Below are positions 12,701 to 24,231 of a DNA stretch of 64,000 nt, one piece after another. This DNA is from Epiperipatus broadwayi (lineage: Eukaryota; Onychophora; Udeonychophora; Euonychophora; Peripatidae): NCBI GenBank assembly GCA_028023455.1, contig JAQFVV010012574.1:1700959-1764958 (forward strand), read 5' to 3'. Each line of letters opens with the position of its first letter. Positions within the stretch are counted from its first letter, which is position 1. Made by a program: the position numbers and the translations under genes. The notes under the pieces were generated by a model. It worked only from the letters and a program-made list of their open reading frames with translations, was not told where the DNA came from and searched no databases.

Positions 12701-13479
12701 CTTCTCATAGAGATATAGTGAAGAAAAAGATACTAGGCTTGCCAAATAGTAGTTAGTGACAGTATGAATTTTTTCTCTCCTAACAATCCACTCACAAGTA
12801 GTTTATTGGATCGTTTATTGAATTGGCTTTGAGCTATCTGTTTTAAATATATATATATATAAGTACAATTGCAACTAAAAAAAAAAATCCATGTTTTGCC
12901 CAGGCTGAATTTAAATTCAAGATATGAAAATGGTAACTGAATGTCTTACTACTACATCACAAGATACACATGCATATATATATATATATAATTAATATAA
13001 TGTTTTTAGTTGTTATCTTATGTTGAGAAATCCAGGCACAAGAACTGATGTTTCTTGGATGGATTCCCAATTGACAAAAAAAAAAATCAGTTTGGTTAAG
13101 TGAATGGAACTATTTTGGTATTTAAACATCACACAGCCTTCTACTGATAATATAAGATAAAATTAAAGGTTTTCTCGTTTTATAAATAAGAATTAAACTA
13201 AAATACATAATCCATGTGTGAATGTAATCAAAATGTATAGTTAATAATAAAAACACACAAAAAAAATTAAATTCTATTGTTCAACCATAATGCATTGTAA
13301 AATATATTAAGTAATAATAAAATAAATACTAAGAATGAAAAGTGAAATTTAGTTTTGAATCAAATGTAGAATTTAAAACATACAGTAAATAATAAATTAT
13401 AAGTACCTAATAACAAAAATGCAAGTTCACAAAACAAAAAAACTCAAGTAAAAATGACCCTTATTTTTGGTCAGCAATT
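9713..13479. other. AT-rich sequence, microsatellites, no gene seen
   Basis: No protein domain is recognisable in the short open frames. Notable simple sequence: C9 near 11168, a TTG/TTA tract followed by its own inverse AATAACAACAAC (12346-12397, a self-complementary microsatellite), and TA runs near 12845 and 12972. Confidence 0.5.
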
Positions 13480-13740
13480 GCATAAAACAGATATAAATAA
13501 ACTTATGTACTCTAAAGATATTTTATATTCTAATATACACATTGGATAATGAAAATTGGGAAATAAAGAAGGACAGTAATAATGATGAAGAACTTTTAAA
13601 AATAGGAACATCAAGGAAAATGAAGATATGAAACTTCCCTCAATATGCACAATGACCAAATCAAAATTATTTTGTTCTTATTGTGACTGAAAAACCATTT
13701 TTAATATATAAAAATATAATCATATCAAAAAATCTGAAGC
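13480..13740 (+). pseudogene. Non-LTR retrotransposon C-terminal fragment (same family as 14030-15060)
   Basis: CTTTTAAAAATAGGAACATC and AATGACCAAATCAAAATTAT match the neighbouring fragment at about 14917-15010. In that fragment the translation reads LLKISWTS and then QMTKLKLF. These correspond to the RxLxISWTD and QxxKLxYFGH segments seen downstream of the reverse transcriptase in many LINE proteins. It is short and full of stops. Assignment rests mainly on similarity to the neighbouring relic. Confidence 0.4.
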
Positions 13741-14029
13741 AACAACTTATTCACAAAAAAAAAACTGCATTCAGGAAATTACTTTAAAATAGAAAATGTT
13801 TGGAAAAATAAAAGCTGATTTTTAGATTCGAGAGAGCAAAAGAATAATCCCCGCCTTGAGTTGCCAATGAAAAGAATTATGACCAAAAAAAACAAAAGAT
13901 CAAACAGATACAAAAATCATTTATAAAGAAGAACTATATCACAAAGATTAATTATGAACTGGAACATTTTTAATGTGATGAGCTACATAAAAAAAGATGA
14001 GATCAAAAATGTTACTGAAAGATAAAAAA

Positions 14030-15060
14030 TGAGTCAGTAAAAGTTCTGATTAAGTTATGCCAATTAATCTGAAAAACTATTTAATGGCCTACAGAATTGA
14101 AGAAATTCATTTATATACAAAAGAAAAGGATCTTGACAAAGTATCACTCAATATTTATACTGCATTTACATACAATTTTACTTAAAATAGTTTACATAGA
14201 TAATCTTAAACAGTAATAGAATTTTCAGATATAAAAACTCTTTGAAAAAAAGATGGAACAAGAAATAGCATTGCTGGTGTAGATAAATAATTAAAAATGT
14301 CAGAGAAGACTAAAAAAAATAAACTTTCTTGATTTAGTTAATTTATAATATATTGTAGAATACTTTTAGAATAATAGGCTTACCAGAACATATTATTCTT
14401 AAGAAAGATTTTTTTTTTTTAGAACTAAAGCTGCATTTAGAGCTGACTATGGAAAAACAGTTTGGTTTCAGAAGTTAGGCTGAGATATATACTATCATCC
14501 TACTTACTTAATTTGCATATTGAAAATATAACCGGAAAAGATAATTGGGCAAACTATGCAGATTCAGGATTCATATAAGAAATATTAATAATTTCAAATG
14601 TACTGATGAGATTTAAAATTGACTTGAAGATTCTTATTTAAAAGCTAATGAGTCCACAATTGTTCCTTTTAGATCAATTAATAAAAAACAAACAAATTAC
14701 CAATCAAAATATTACAGAATGACTAGTAAGAATTACTGTTGAATGCATAATATATACCAAAATACAGAAACATAATTTTTAAAAATGATGATTAGAATAA
14801 TTCAGAATAATTCACGCTAGTGTATTTCAAATGAATCTATGGACTGTCAGTGTAGAATGGAAACTAAAGACCAAAAAGATGCTGGTACTATTAAACTATA
14901 ACATTGATGCAAACTTTTAAAAATATCATGGACATCAAAGCAAATGAACACTAAGTTAAATAAGATATGAAGTTTCAGTTGATGTTCAAATGACCAAACT
15001 AAAATTATTTTCTTCATATTGTAAAATGCATATAATATCAGAAAGGCTGATTGTGAAAAT
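14030..15060 (+). pseudogene. Decayed, internally deleted non-LTR retrotransposon
   Basis: At about 14450 the plus strand reads EKQFGFRS, the reverse transcriptase block usually written as E.QFGFR. At about 14917 it reads LLKISWTSKQMN, which matches the LLxISWTDxxTN segment after the reverse transcriptase domain, followed by QMTKLKLF near 14990. The distance between the two blocks is less than half of that in an intact protein, so there is an internal deletion. No long frame remains. It is probably the same lineage as 31100-32720. Confidence 0.5.
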
Positions 15061-16110
15061 TATTTTAATATCTGAAAACACTACTGTATTAACAAGTTGG
15101 AAGCAATGATTCGTGCTCCCCTTTGCTAACTTCATCCTCATCAAAGTACATCCAACTTTGAAAATAGTTCCTTATATGTAGTAAGATTATCAATTGCTGA
15201 TCTAAGAAGCTTGAAAACACAAAAAATTGCTTTTTTGAGAGAGGAAAAAAAAGATATAAAGTGTACAGTACAATAAAGGCTTCCATATTCATTATGAAGA
15301 AAATTTATTATTAGATTACTAAAGAATAGGATTGGACCCCATTAATTCCTCACTTTTTTAAAAATGTTTTTATAATATCCATATTTTTTAAAAGTAAATT
15401 AGGTATAATATTAAAAACTAATTTTTAACAATGAAGGATACTAAGACGCTGAAATCTTCAAAATTTTTAGAAAGCAAAAAAAAAAGTAAGACATAAATGC
15501 AATTTTTATCAAATCTACGAAAAAATATACTCAAAATCTCATCTAAAAGATAAAGAGTGATAATGAAAATTAAAGTGGTTTACTTCATATACATTTCGAT
15601 TAAAATCTTGATTTAATTTTCAATAGAAAAATTGTTCTAAGTAATAAGACTGTCTAAAAAATAATGAAAAATTCCACAAAACAAACAAAAAAAATATATT
15701 TCGTAAAAAATAAAATTACACATAAGAAAAGTCTAATTATAAAGTAATTAGGATATTAACTGCCATGATCGTAACTCTAGGTTTGAAGCCAGATGAAACT
15801 TAGATTTTTTTAAAAATAGACTTAGAATTTTTGTATAGCCATTTAATTAGTAGTAAGTAAATGGTATATAGATATTATTAGATAGATTAGGATAAAAATC
15901 TATTAAAACGTTCAATATTTGGCAATGGATTAACGCAATATTTTTTGCAAGATAGAGATGATGGATAGACTTTTATTCTGCACTGGATTATTTAAAATTG
16001 TTCTACTTTTTGACCTATAAAATGAAAAAGCTTTAAAATAATTTATCACATCTCTTGTAATAAAAATTTGTGATTAATCAATCTAATCTAGAAAGAATCA
16101 TGCATATAAA
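15061..16110. other. AT-rich sequence, no gene seen
   Basis: A 67-codon minus-strand frame at 15089-15292 has no recognisable domain and probably overlaps the end of the LINE relic. Nothing else can be supported. Confidence 0.4.
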
Positions 16111-16821
16111 TATTATATCTTTATTTATATGAATTTAAAAAGAAAGGGGAAATATGGAGGTGTTTATTATATCTATAAAGATATTACATACGGGACAGAG
16201 AAAGGTGAATAACTCCGTGTGTGTAAATTTAAAAAATCAGATATATTAATCTTTAACTGAGGTTTAAAGTTTATATCTATCTGTGCTAGAGATAATCTCT
16301 AGTTTCGAAAATGATTAGTAATAATCATTAGTGTATTTATCTGAAATGGATGGCGTCAAAATTGTTAGTGGAGGGAGTTTGACAATGGTAAATGAAAATA
16401 TAACAATTTACTCTGGATAAATACTTGGCATATAATAGAGATATATATAAGAGATAGTGACCTAGGCCAAATGATGAGTGCTGGTTCAGCACGAAATGCA
16501 TTTTGGGGGGCATTTGTCTTTTATTATATCTTTATTTATATGAATTTAAAAAGAATGGGGAAGTACGGAGGTGTTTATTATATCTATAAAGATATTACAT
16601 ACGGGACAGAGAAAGGTGAATAACTCCGTGTGTGTAAATTTAAAAAATCAGATATATTAATCTTTAACTGAGGTTTAAAGTTTATATCTGTGCTAGAGAT
16701 AATCTCTAGTTTCGAAAATGATTAGTAATAATCATTAGTGTATTTATCTTAAATGGATAGCGTCAAAGTGGTGAATGGAGGGAGTTTAACAACGGTAAAT
16801 GAAAATGTAACAAATAGTTGT
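16111..16821 (+). repeat. Direct tandem duplication, unit about 411 bp, with structured core
   Basis: Copy 1 (16111-16413) and copy 2 (16522-16821) are highly similar, with few substitutions and one 4-base deletion. Each holds a series of self-complementary blocks: ACGG...CCGT, CTTTAAC-TGAG-GTTTAAAG, CTAGAGATAATCTCTAG and AATGATTAGTAATAATCATT. The 108 bases between the copies contain a hammerhead-like motif (16464-16520), and copy 1 begins a few bases after the position equivalent to its cleavage point. No coding frame is present. A dimeric, ribozyme-processed element resembling a retrozyme is one reading; an ordinary segmental duplication is the alternative. Confidence 0.7.
16464..16520 (+). 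ncRNA. Hammerhead-like motif, family C, core mutated
   Basis: ATGATGA (16471-16477, C3 replaced by A) precedes a perfect six-pair stem II GTGCTG-GTT-CAGCAC (16478-16492), GAAA (16493-16496) and a four-pair stem III ATGC...GCAT. Stem I pairing and the cleavage triplet are weak. The same stem II/GAAA layout is found on the minus strand at 47616-47679 with the C present. It is probably a decayed hammerhead. Confidence 0.4.
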
Positions 16822-17690
16822 TTCTGATAAATTTGTTTATATTTCTAAGTTTGAAAGTTTTTCCGGTTTTAACAATTAAAAAAAAAACATAATATAAAAA
16901 GGTATTATAAACACTGATTTAATTAGAGAATTATGTGTTTAATGAATTATATTAATTGAGTTTTATCACTGGTTAAAGTACATTGTAGTTGCTATATACT
17001 AAGTTTTGATCGAGTAAGAGCGAAGTAAGTGCGCAGATTTGAAATGATACCTTAATTTGCATATTTAGATTACATTTTTAGAATTATGGGGGATATAAAT
17101 TAAACTTCAGGTATTGTTAGTACTTCAAACCCATGACTATTTAATAATCATATACAAGTAGAATATCATTAATTGGTCATCCTACAATTTAATAACAGTC
17201 CATTACATTTTCATGACAACTACACTTTATTTAGAAAAAAGAAGTTTCATTTCGAACATTATGCAGCAAGGGAAACAAAGAGTTGGGTGGAAATGATTTA
17301 TCTCTAAATCAACTGACATAAAATTTGCAATACTTTTAAAAACAAATTATGAAAAAGAGAGAAGGAACGGAAAACAAATGATTAATATATATATATGTAT
17401 ACAATAATATTATAATATTACATTTAATCTTTAAGTTTCCAGATGCATATATGGATGCATAATAGATACATAAGATCATAATAGGGGGGGGGGGGGATAA
17501 AGATATATTAATCTACCAAAACACTATCTGGGGAGATTTGGAAAGTACTGGAATGGTAGTATAATTATAATTTATTCCATAGAAAAATGTTAATGGCAAT
17601 AAAACCATGAGACACAATAATATTTTCAAGCAATTTTCTAAGATTTTCTTATGGTAAGGAGAGCACTGAAGACTAGTGATAGCCAGGTGC
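16822..17690. other. AT-rich sequence, G14 run
   Basis: No gene. A run of about 14 G at 17485-17498 stands out in AT-rich surroundings. Confidence 0.5.
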
Positions 17691-17699
17691 ATCAAAAAT

Positions 17700-18480
17700 T
17701 GGAAGTGAAAAAAAAAAAATGCAAAAAGTTGCCAACATTTTTTTAATTTACTACTACTATATATTCATCAGATTCATTGAACAACTTTCTGGCATTCCCA
17801 AAACCATTATTCATCACATTTTAATGAAAGATTTACATCAGAATGAGCACTGCAGAGACATGCAAAAAATCACAACTATGGATCCAGAAATCTTATCAAA
17901 CATCATACTGGATGGTGAGATATGCTGTTTCCAATATGAGCCATCAACTGAGTACCAAAGGGAAGGATGGAGATCAAAAAAAAGAAACGATTTGATTTAG
18001 CTCTTTTGCATTTGCAATTTTTTAAACATGGCTCATTATTTTTTTATTCTAAAAGCATTATTCACCACAAATATATCCCTGAAGATCAGACAATAAATGC
18101 TAAATATTATTTGAGTGTTTTAATTTATTTGTGAGCCGAAATGACCTGGAGCCGAAATGACCTGAATACTAAAGAAGGTCATTGTTGTTTAATAATTCAC
18201 TGCCTACAATGCAAGGTCATGCATGATTTTTTGACCAAAAATGCTATATGTGCTTAAACATCTGCCCCATTCTACTTATTTACTTCCCACTGACTTTTGA
18301 ATATTTCTAAAATTAAAGATGACCATAAAAGTAGTACAATTCAGGATATCCAGAAGTTTAATACAAAGATTCTGCAGACAATTTTGGAAGGGAATTTCAA
18401 AGATTAATTCAAACAGTATTACAATTGTTTCATTTGTGTAATGAATCACAATAAATTATTCTGAAGAATCAATAATAAAA
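17700..18480 (+). pseudogene. Mariner-family transposase relic
   Basis: The reading frame 17719-18000 contains SGIPKTIIHHIL (the helix-turn-helix GIPKTTVxxIL region), then EILSNIILDGEICCFQYEPS (counterpart of FLxxIIxGDExWxFQYxPxT, holding the first catalytic Asp) and EGWRSKK. Downstream in shifted frames come SIIHHKYIPEDQTINAKYYL and VMHDFLTKNAI, matching GxVHxEFxPExQTVNxxFY and VxDFLxKNxI of mariner proteins. The second and third catalytic Asp blocks are destroyed and stops interrupt the frame. A 16-base block GAGCCGAAATGACCTG is tandemly duplicated near 18134-18165. Inverted termini were not identified. Confidence 0.8.
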
Positions 18481-18582
18481 ACAAAATTCAAATAATGCCT
18501 TGTGCTTTATTTCATATTAATCACCTTTTTACAGGACACACTATGAATATGTATTGTAAATAAATTTACATATGTGAATGGA

Positions 18583-19130
18583 TAGAGAATGGATTTGAGA
18601 TTTGGAGCCTTAATAAAGAAGCAATACAAGGATCTCAGCATAAAATATGCAAAGATTATGTTCAGGAAAAACAAAGATAGATTGAAAGTGAAATATATAG
18701 ATGGGAGAACAAACAGGTATCATTAATATTCTTGAAAAAGTTAGGAAGCTGAAATAGAACTGGGCTGAATATATTGCTAGAAGAAGTAATAAAAAATTAG
18801 TAGTTGAATACATAAATTAAATTCCAAGAAATTATAAAAGATCTATACCAAGGTTACACATAAAAAGAATGGATTTGATAGTTGCTGTTATAATGAGAAG
18901 TCATGGATAAGACAAATTGGGTTAAACTTAGAAAGATTTTACGTTGCAATGGATCGGTAAAAAAAAAAAAAAGTGTTAATTGCTTTATTGGTCTGATGTT
19001 TATAAAAAGTTTGAGCGACAGAACTGCGAAATGCCAGGTTCGATCCCAAGTTGGACGCTCTACCGCTATGCCAAACTGCATATGGCAATGGATCGGTAAT
19101 GATTAATGATGATAATGTAAATGATTGTAA
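18583..19130 (+). pseudogene. 3' end of a decayed RTE element, split by a SINE
   Basis: Nucleotide alignment to the intact RTE copy (52680-53100) is visible throughout: GGATTTGAGATTTGGA, CAATACAAGGATCTCAG, GGGAGAACAAACAGGT, CTGGGCTGAATATATTGCTAG, ATTCCAAGAAATTATAAAAG, GGGTTAAACTTAGAAAGA and the terminal TAATGATGATAATG. Stops and indels make it non-coding. A SINE (18961-19084) interrupts it about 20 bases before its 3' end. Confidence 0.8.
18961..19084 (-). mobile_element. tRNA-derived SINE, family S3, 15-bp target duplication
   Basis: Minus strand: A box TAGCGGTAGAGCG, B box GATCGAACC, a short body and a poly-A tail (poly-T at 18961-18973 on the plus strand). It is flanked by perfect 15-bp repeats GCAATGGATCGGTAA at 18946-18960 and 19085-19099. 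It is inserted in an RTE relic, so it postdates that element. Confidence 0.85.
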
Positions 19131-21369
19131 AAAAAAAAAAAATCACGAAGTTGTTCATAATTTACGTCTGAAAAGAAATTACAATCTAGATTTTTTTCTC
19201 CCCTAAACAAAACATTTTTATAAATTAATAATAGCAACTTCAATCTAAGCCTTGGTATTAATTACGAATATAAATTTAAACATCTTACCTTTTAAATAAG
19301 GTGTAAAAATAATAATAGAAATCACGTTATAAAACTTGTTTATTCTAAATTAATTTTACAGTAAACCTGTTTACAACAAATGTTTTCGCATTTTAAAATT
19401 CAATCTGTACAATTAATTTAAAAAGCAAGTTAAAAATTTCAAACATGTATCAAGTATAAACAATCATTATTTACATATGCATTTTATATTGTTACTTTAA
19501 TCATTAATTTATTAAAATTATGTTTTTGTTAATGCAAGAGCTTTATTTGATCAGCATGATTCTGATATACTATTTAGTAAAAAACATACAGAATATAGCA
19601 AAGGCCCATATGTTATATTAAACAAAATAATCTCACCAAATATAAACTCTAATTAATCACTGAAAAATTAAAATAAAATACAGACAGCTTATGGATTAAC
19701 AGAGTCCATCTCTAAATCAGCTGCATAAAGACAGATGTGCACTGAGTCACAACCATCAGAGATATGATGGTTCATAATTACAATCAAATATCAAAGTGCT
19801 CACAAACTTTATCAAGAAATATATGGCAATAATCATATATCGTGGTACCAATAATATAATGAACAACATATATATTTAATAATACAGTACATATACACTT
19901 ACAATTATAACAAACAGAAACATATATGTGATGTATTGTTTATTGTTTAATGATTGCAGCATATTTACTGCTAAAAACAAAAAAATCTTAGTATATAAGA
20001 GATTTAACCATATTCTGTTTCATCTTGTCCAAGCACACATTTTGTTTCATCATAGTTTTCTTTCGAAGGCCTTCATACACTTATTAATCACTGGAAATTC
20101 AGTGCATCCTAATAATGGCAAGTAAATAACCCCAAAACAATTTGTACCACAAAAGTGATGAAGATGGCAATTGATCTCGATTTCAAATTAATAAATGATG
20201 TTATTATTTTTGATTACCTGCACTATATTTGTGTTTTTATTACAGTTATTTCCAATATTTTGGCATAATTCATGCAGATTTATTATCATATTGTATTATC
20301 TATTTGATCACTTGGGCTCAGATTAAAATGTAATTCCCATTCTAAATATATGCATATTAGTATTTTATTAGCAAGTCAATAGTAACTTTTTATATACATA
20401 CATTACAGCAATACAATCTTGGATAGCTCTAGTGCTGTCATATTTTACAAGCCTTCTAGATAAATCGAGCTAAAATTAAGGGATAAATAAAAAAATTTCT
20501 AGAGTGTTAGAAAGAAAAAGAATGTAGAAAAAATATTTCGATTGATGTTTTAGAATTATTTGAATATAATTTAAATTATATGTGGATTATTAAATAATAA
20601 TAATAATTTGTTTATTCATAAAAAAAATTGGTAATGTTTGTAAAACTTCACATATATTATTAAAATGCATGAGTTATAAAAAAAAAAAACATATAATCAA
20701 GAGTAATTAAAAAATTAAGTTGGAAACAAAAAAACAAAAAACAGCCGATTAATATAAAGTAGAGAAAGTAAAAATAAGCTTAGGCTTTCTGTAAAGAGTT
20801 GTCCAAAGAGAAAGATGAAGATAAAATAAACAATGGCTGTGGAAATCCAAATTGCATGTAGTTAATCCTATATCTTGAAAAGATTTCAATTCTAGCTTTG
20901 GAAGCATCATTTTTTAATAGTATCACAAAAACTGTTAAATGTCAAAATTCAATATGGTAAGAAAAATAAACATGATCCAGTCAAAGCCTAAATGATGTAG
21001 CCTTACCAATCTCAAAGAAGTGCCTATACAGAGCTGAGAAATATAGGAGATATTAAATATTTTTTGCCCAGAGGCAAAATTTCTCATCATGTGCCCTTGT
21101 ATATTCTATGTATTTAAGCTGCAGACTACCCAAAACTAAGAAAAATCCAACCAGAATCAACTAACAGTGACTTTAATATTATGCTTTAGACCAGTTTAGT
21201 AAGTTGTTTACAAAAACCACAATAAAAATGTAAATTTATTTGCATATAGATAAGAAACCTACATAAAATATAAATTTCATACATATATTTTAATACCTGT
21301 ATTTTTGAATATAGATATTGTTGTTTAATGTTTTTAATAGATATTTTTTTATTAGTATATCACAAACTG

Positions 21370-21409
<40 letters not shown>

Positions 21410-22973
21410 TCTTTAAAATATGTATGTATATTTAGTTGTGATATTTATACTTAATCTTTGATATTCTGTCTTTATTATATTTCTTGATTTACTACTCTAG
21501 TTATCAAATAATAATGTCTAAGTATTTCTTACATCAATCAACATTATCTAAAATAATGTTGTTACATACATAAATTACTTAGTTGCATGTGTATTCTTCT
21601 CCCAATAATCTCATATCCAATGTATACATAACAGTCCTCCACTGATTCTGAGCATTCATGTTCTTAGCTAGCAAAGGAGTGTTATTACAAAAAAACTGTG
21701 ATGATGATGTCAGGAAATAATATGTTCATATGTCATCTTTTTTAGAAAAAAATATCATCCTGAATTAGATCAATGGATTTCAAGTCCTACACATTTAAAT
21801 ATACACTTATGAGTGAATATTAAGTGAGACCCATTGAAATAGGATTTAATGTATGATAACTAGAAAATATAACCAGAGTACTTTATACAGGCAATTACAT
21901 AAGGTACAGAAATTTTGAATATCATCATCAATATCCATTCCAATTAAATTTAATTAATTGGTAAAATGATAAAATACCTATTGTTTTAAAATAATATGGT
22001 CATATGCCAGAGTGTTATCTATGTGTTGATGTAGATGTGCTTATATATATGAGTTGTCAATTAAACACCACCAACATCATCAGTAAGACAATTATCACTA
22101 AAATATAAAAGCAAAAAATATTGATAATCAAGGTATGACAGATTCTAATCATAAATAATTATATAGGGAGGGAGTCTTATGTAAGTAATCCATTACATGA
22201 CTTCTTGTATAAGTTACATCTTATATAAATAAGATATTTTTCTTCAAGCACATATTTACCATTAACTAATAATTCAGTAGAAGTTGAGGCATTGGCCATT
22301 AGCTGAAAAAGAAGTGGAGGTTTCCAAGAATATGCTTTATAAGTGCTTTATTGTTCTATTATACATTTTTAACTTTTATTATGCAATTAGCATTTAAATG
22401 TGAATTTATGTGTTTTTGTTTGAATAATCAACTGGAATAGAAATTCTGCAATTTTACATTTTGTCACATTTAGTACTATAGTTGATATTATTTTATAGAG
22501 TGTTTTACAAAACCATCGAAACTAACTCATTATTATCCATGGACTAGTATCCAGATGTTAAATAAATTTGTAAATTTTACATGAGCAATATAAGCTTTTC
22601 ACCACAATTGATGACAGTAGCTTAAAAAGTTATGTAGTATTAAAATCTATCACCCTTGAAATAAATAGTCAAAATACATATATTTGGGTGATACAAAATA
22701 TAAGTCAAAGCACAGATGATAAGAAAGTGTTTTTTATCATTATAATCCTATGTGCCTTTTTCTCATTAAAATTTGATAATGAGGTTACAAAGAGTAATTT
22801 GTGATTATATATATGCATTACACTATTTAATGATGTAAAAAAAACCCGTTACAATTCATAATATAGCTCTAATTAATAAGCTTTTCAAATATGTAATGTA
22901 AAAAAAATAGCAAGCAACCATAAATTATCAATTATAATAATTAAGATGAGACTAAATCGCATTACTTGAAGCA
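19131..22973. other. AT-rich sequence, compound microsatellite, no gene seen
   Basis: The clearest element is a compound (AT)n(GT)n microsatellite at 21370-21409. Short open frames lack recognisable domains. Confidence 0.5.
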
Positions 22974-23294
22974 GTGTTTTTCAATCTTTTCTAGTAGGCA
23001 CACACTCCCGACAAGTAATTTTTTCTTAGGGTACACCTACTTCTTTATATATTTCACACAAAAATGATTGGATATTTAGTGCATTAGTACTATGCATATA
23101 AATCTGTCACACATTTAACAACTTTCATTACTATATTAAGTTGGCAGTGCATGAAAAATTAATCTCAATGTAAAGGTATTATGTTTTCTATACTTTTAAT
23201 AATTCTAATAAAAAAGGGATGTAGTGATGTTCACCACTATACTTTGTGGTACCCTTAAAGCATCATTATAGCACCCTAGTTTAAAACTTCTGCC
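22974..23294. mobile_element. Probable hAT-type non-autonomous element
   Basis: The left end GCAGTGTTTTTCAATCTTTT and the right end (inverted) GCAGAAGTTTTAAACTAGGG resemble hAT short termini. Interior phrases GGTACACC and GGTACCC...AGCACCCTAG also resemble those of hAT MITEs. It is about 320 bp with no coding. An eight-base target duplication could not be confirmed. Confidence 0.45.
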
Positions 23295-23931
23295 CTACAG
23301 CTAATTATCTCCATCTGCCTTTGAAAATATCCATTAATTAAAAACTATTATTTTTATAACATATTACCTTCTATTGGTTGATATTATTTTAATAGAAATG
23401 CTTAACAAATAGAAATTTATAAATCAAATTTATTTAATTAGAAGAAGAAAAATATATATTAATACATCAAGTACCATTATACTGACATTAAGATATAAAG
23501 TCACTAACATTTTTTTTTTCAAATACTATTATGCAATTCATTAATATATGTTCTCATAATTTTTAATGTCTATTTAAACATAATTTTAATATAATAACAA
23601 AAGCAATACACACACACACACACATTTCTTTATGCTAATCTAAAATTATTTTCAAATGTTGCTCTCTAATAAGAAATTATAAAACTGTTGTAGATTCATA
23701 ACCTAAAGTTAATATATTATGTAGTTCTGACTTATAGATATATAAATTTTCATTAGTTGAACAAACTTTGGTCCCTAGAGATGTAGAATTCAATAAGTGC
23801 AAAAAATATTTTTGTTTAGATTAATAATGGGGATACAGAATGGAGTACCTTTTCAGGAGTAGCATTATATTTTAAAAAGAAAAAGCTCTTATATTTAAAA
23901 AAAAAAATAAGACTTATATCAAGTATATATA
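23295..23931. other. AT-rich sequence, CA microsatellite
   Basis: It includes a short (CA)n run at about 23609-23624. No gene seen. Confidence 0.5.
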
Positions 23932-24231
23932 TATTGGACTATTTCCATTATCAAACATTAAATATTAAATGTCATAGAAAAATTTAACTTTATTAAATTT
24001 TCCAATTACATTCAACTGTTAGTAATAGCACACAGGTTAGTACATGCACAACATTTCAAGTGGTATTATTTTCCTCTCTTCTTCACGTGTTGTTGGCTGA
24101 CCAGTGAAGCATGAAAATCAAAGCTGAACCCTTAGATTACTAACGGTTGAATGTAATTGGAAAATTTAAATAAAGTTAAATTTTTCTAAATCATTCAATA
24201 ATTAATATTAGATTATGGAAATAGTCCAATA
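23932..24231. mobile_element. MITE family M1, copy a (300 bp)
   Basis: Terminal inverted repeats of about 80 bp begin ATTGGACTATTTCCAT and end ATGGAAATAGTCCAAT. The interior includes AGTAATAGCACACAGGTTAG and GGCTGACCAGTGAAGC. Copies with the same termini or interior are at 47924-48160 and 37686-38075. No transposase. Confidence 0.8.

Noticed and set aside
15089-15292. 67-codon minus-strand frame
   Set aside because: No domain, AT-rich, and it overlaps sequence that looks like the end of a plus-strand LINE relic.
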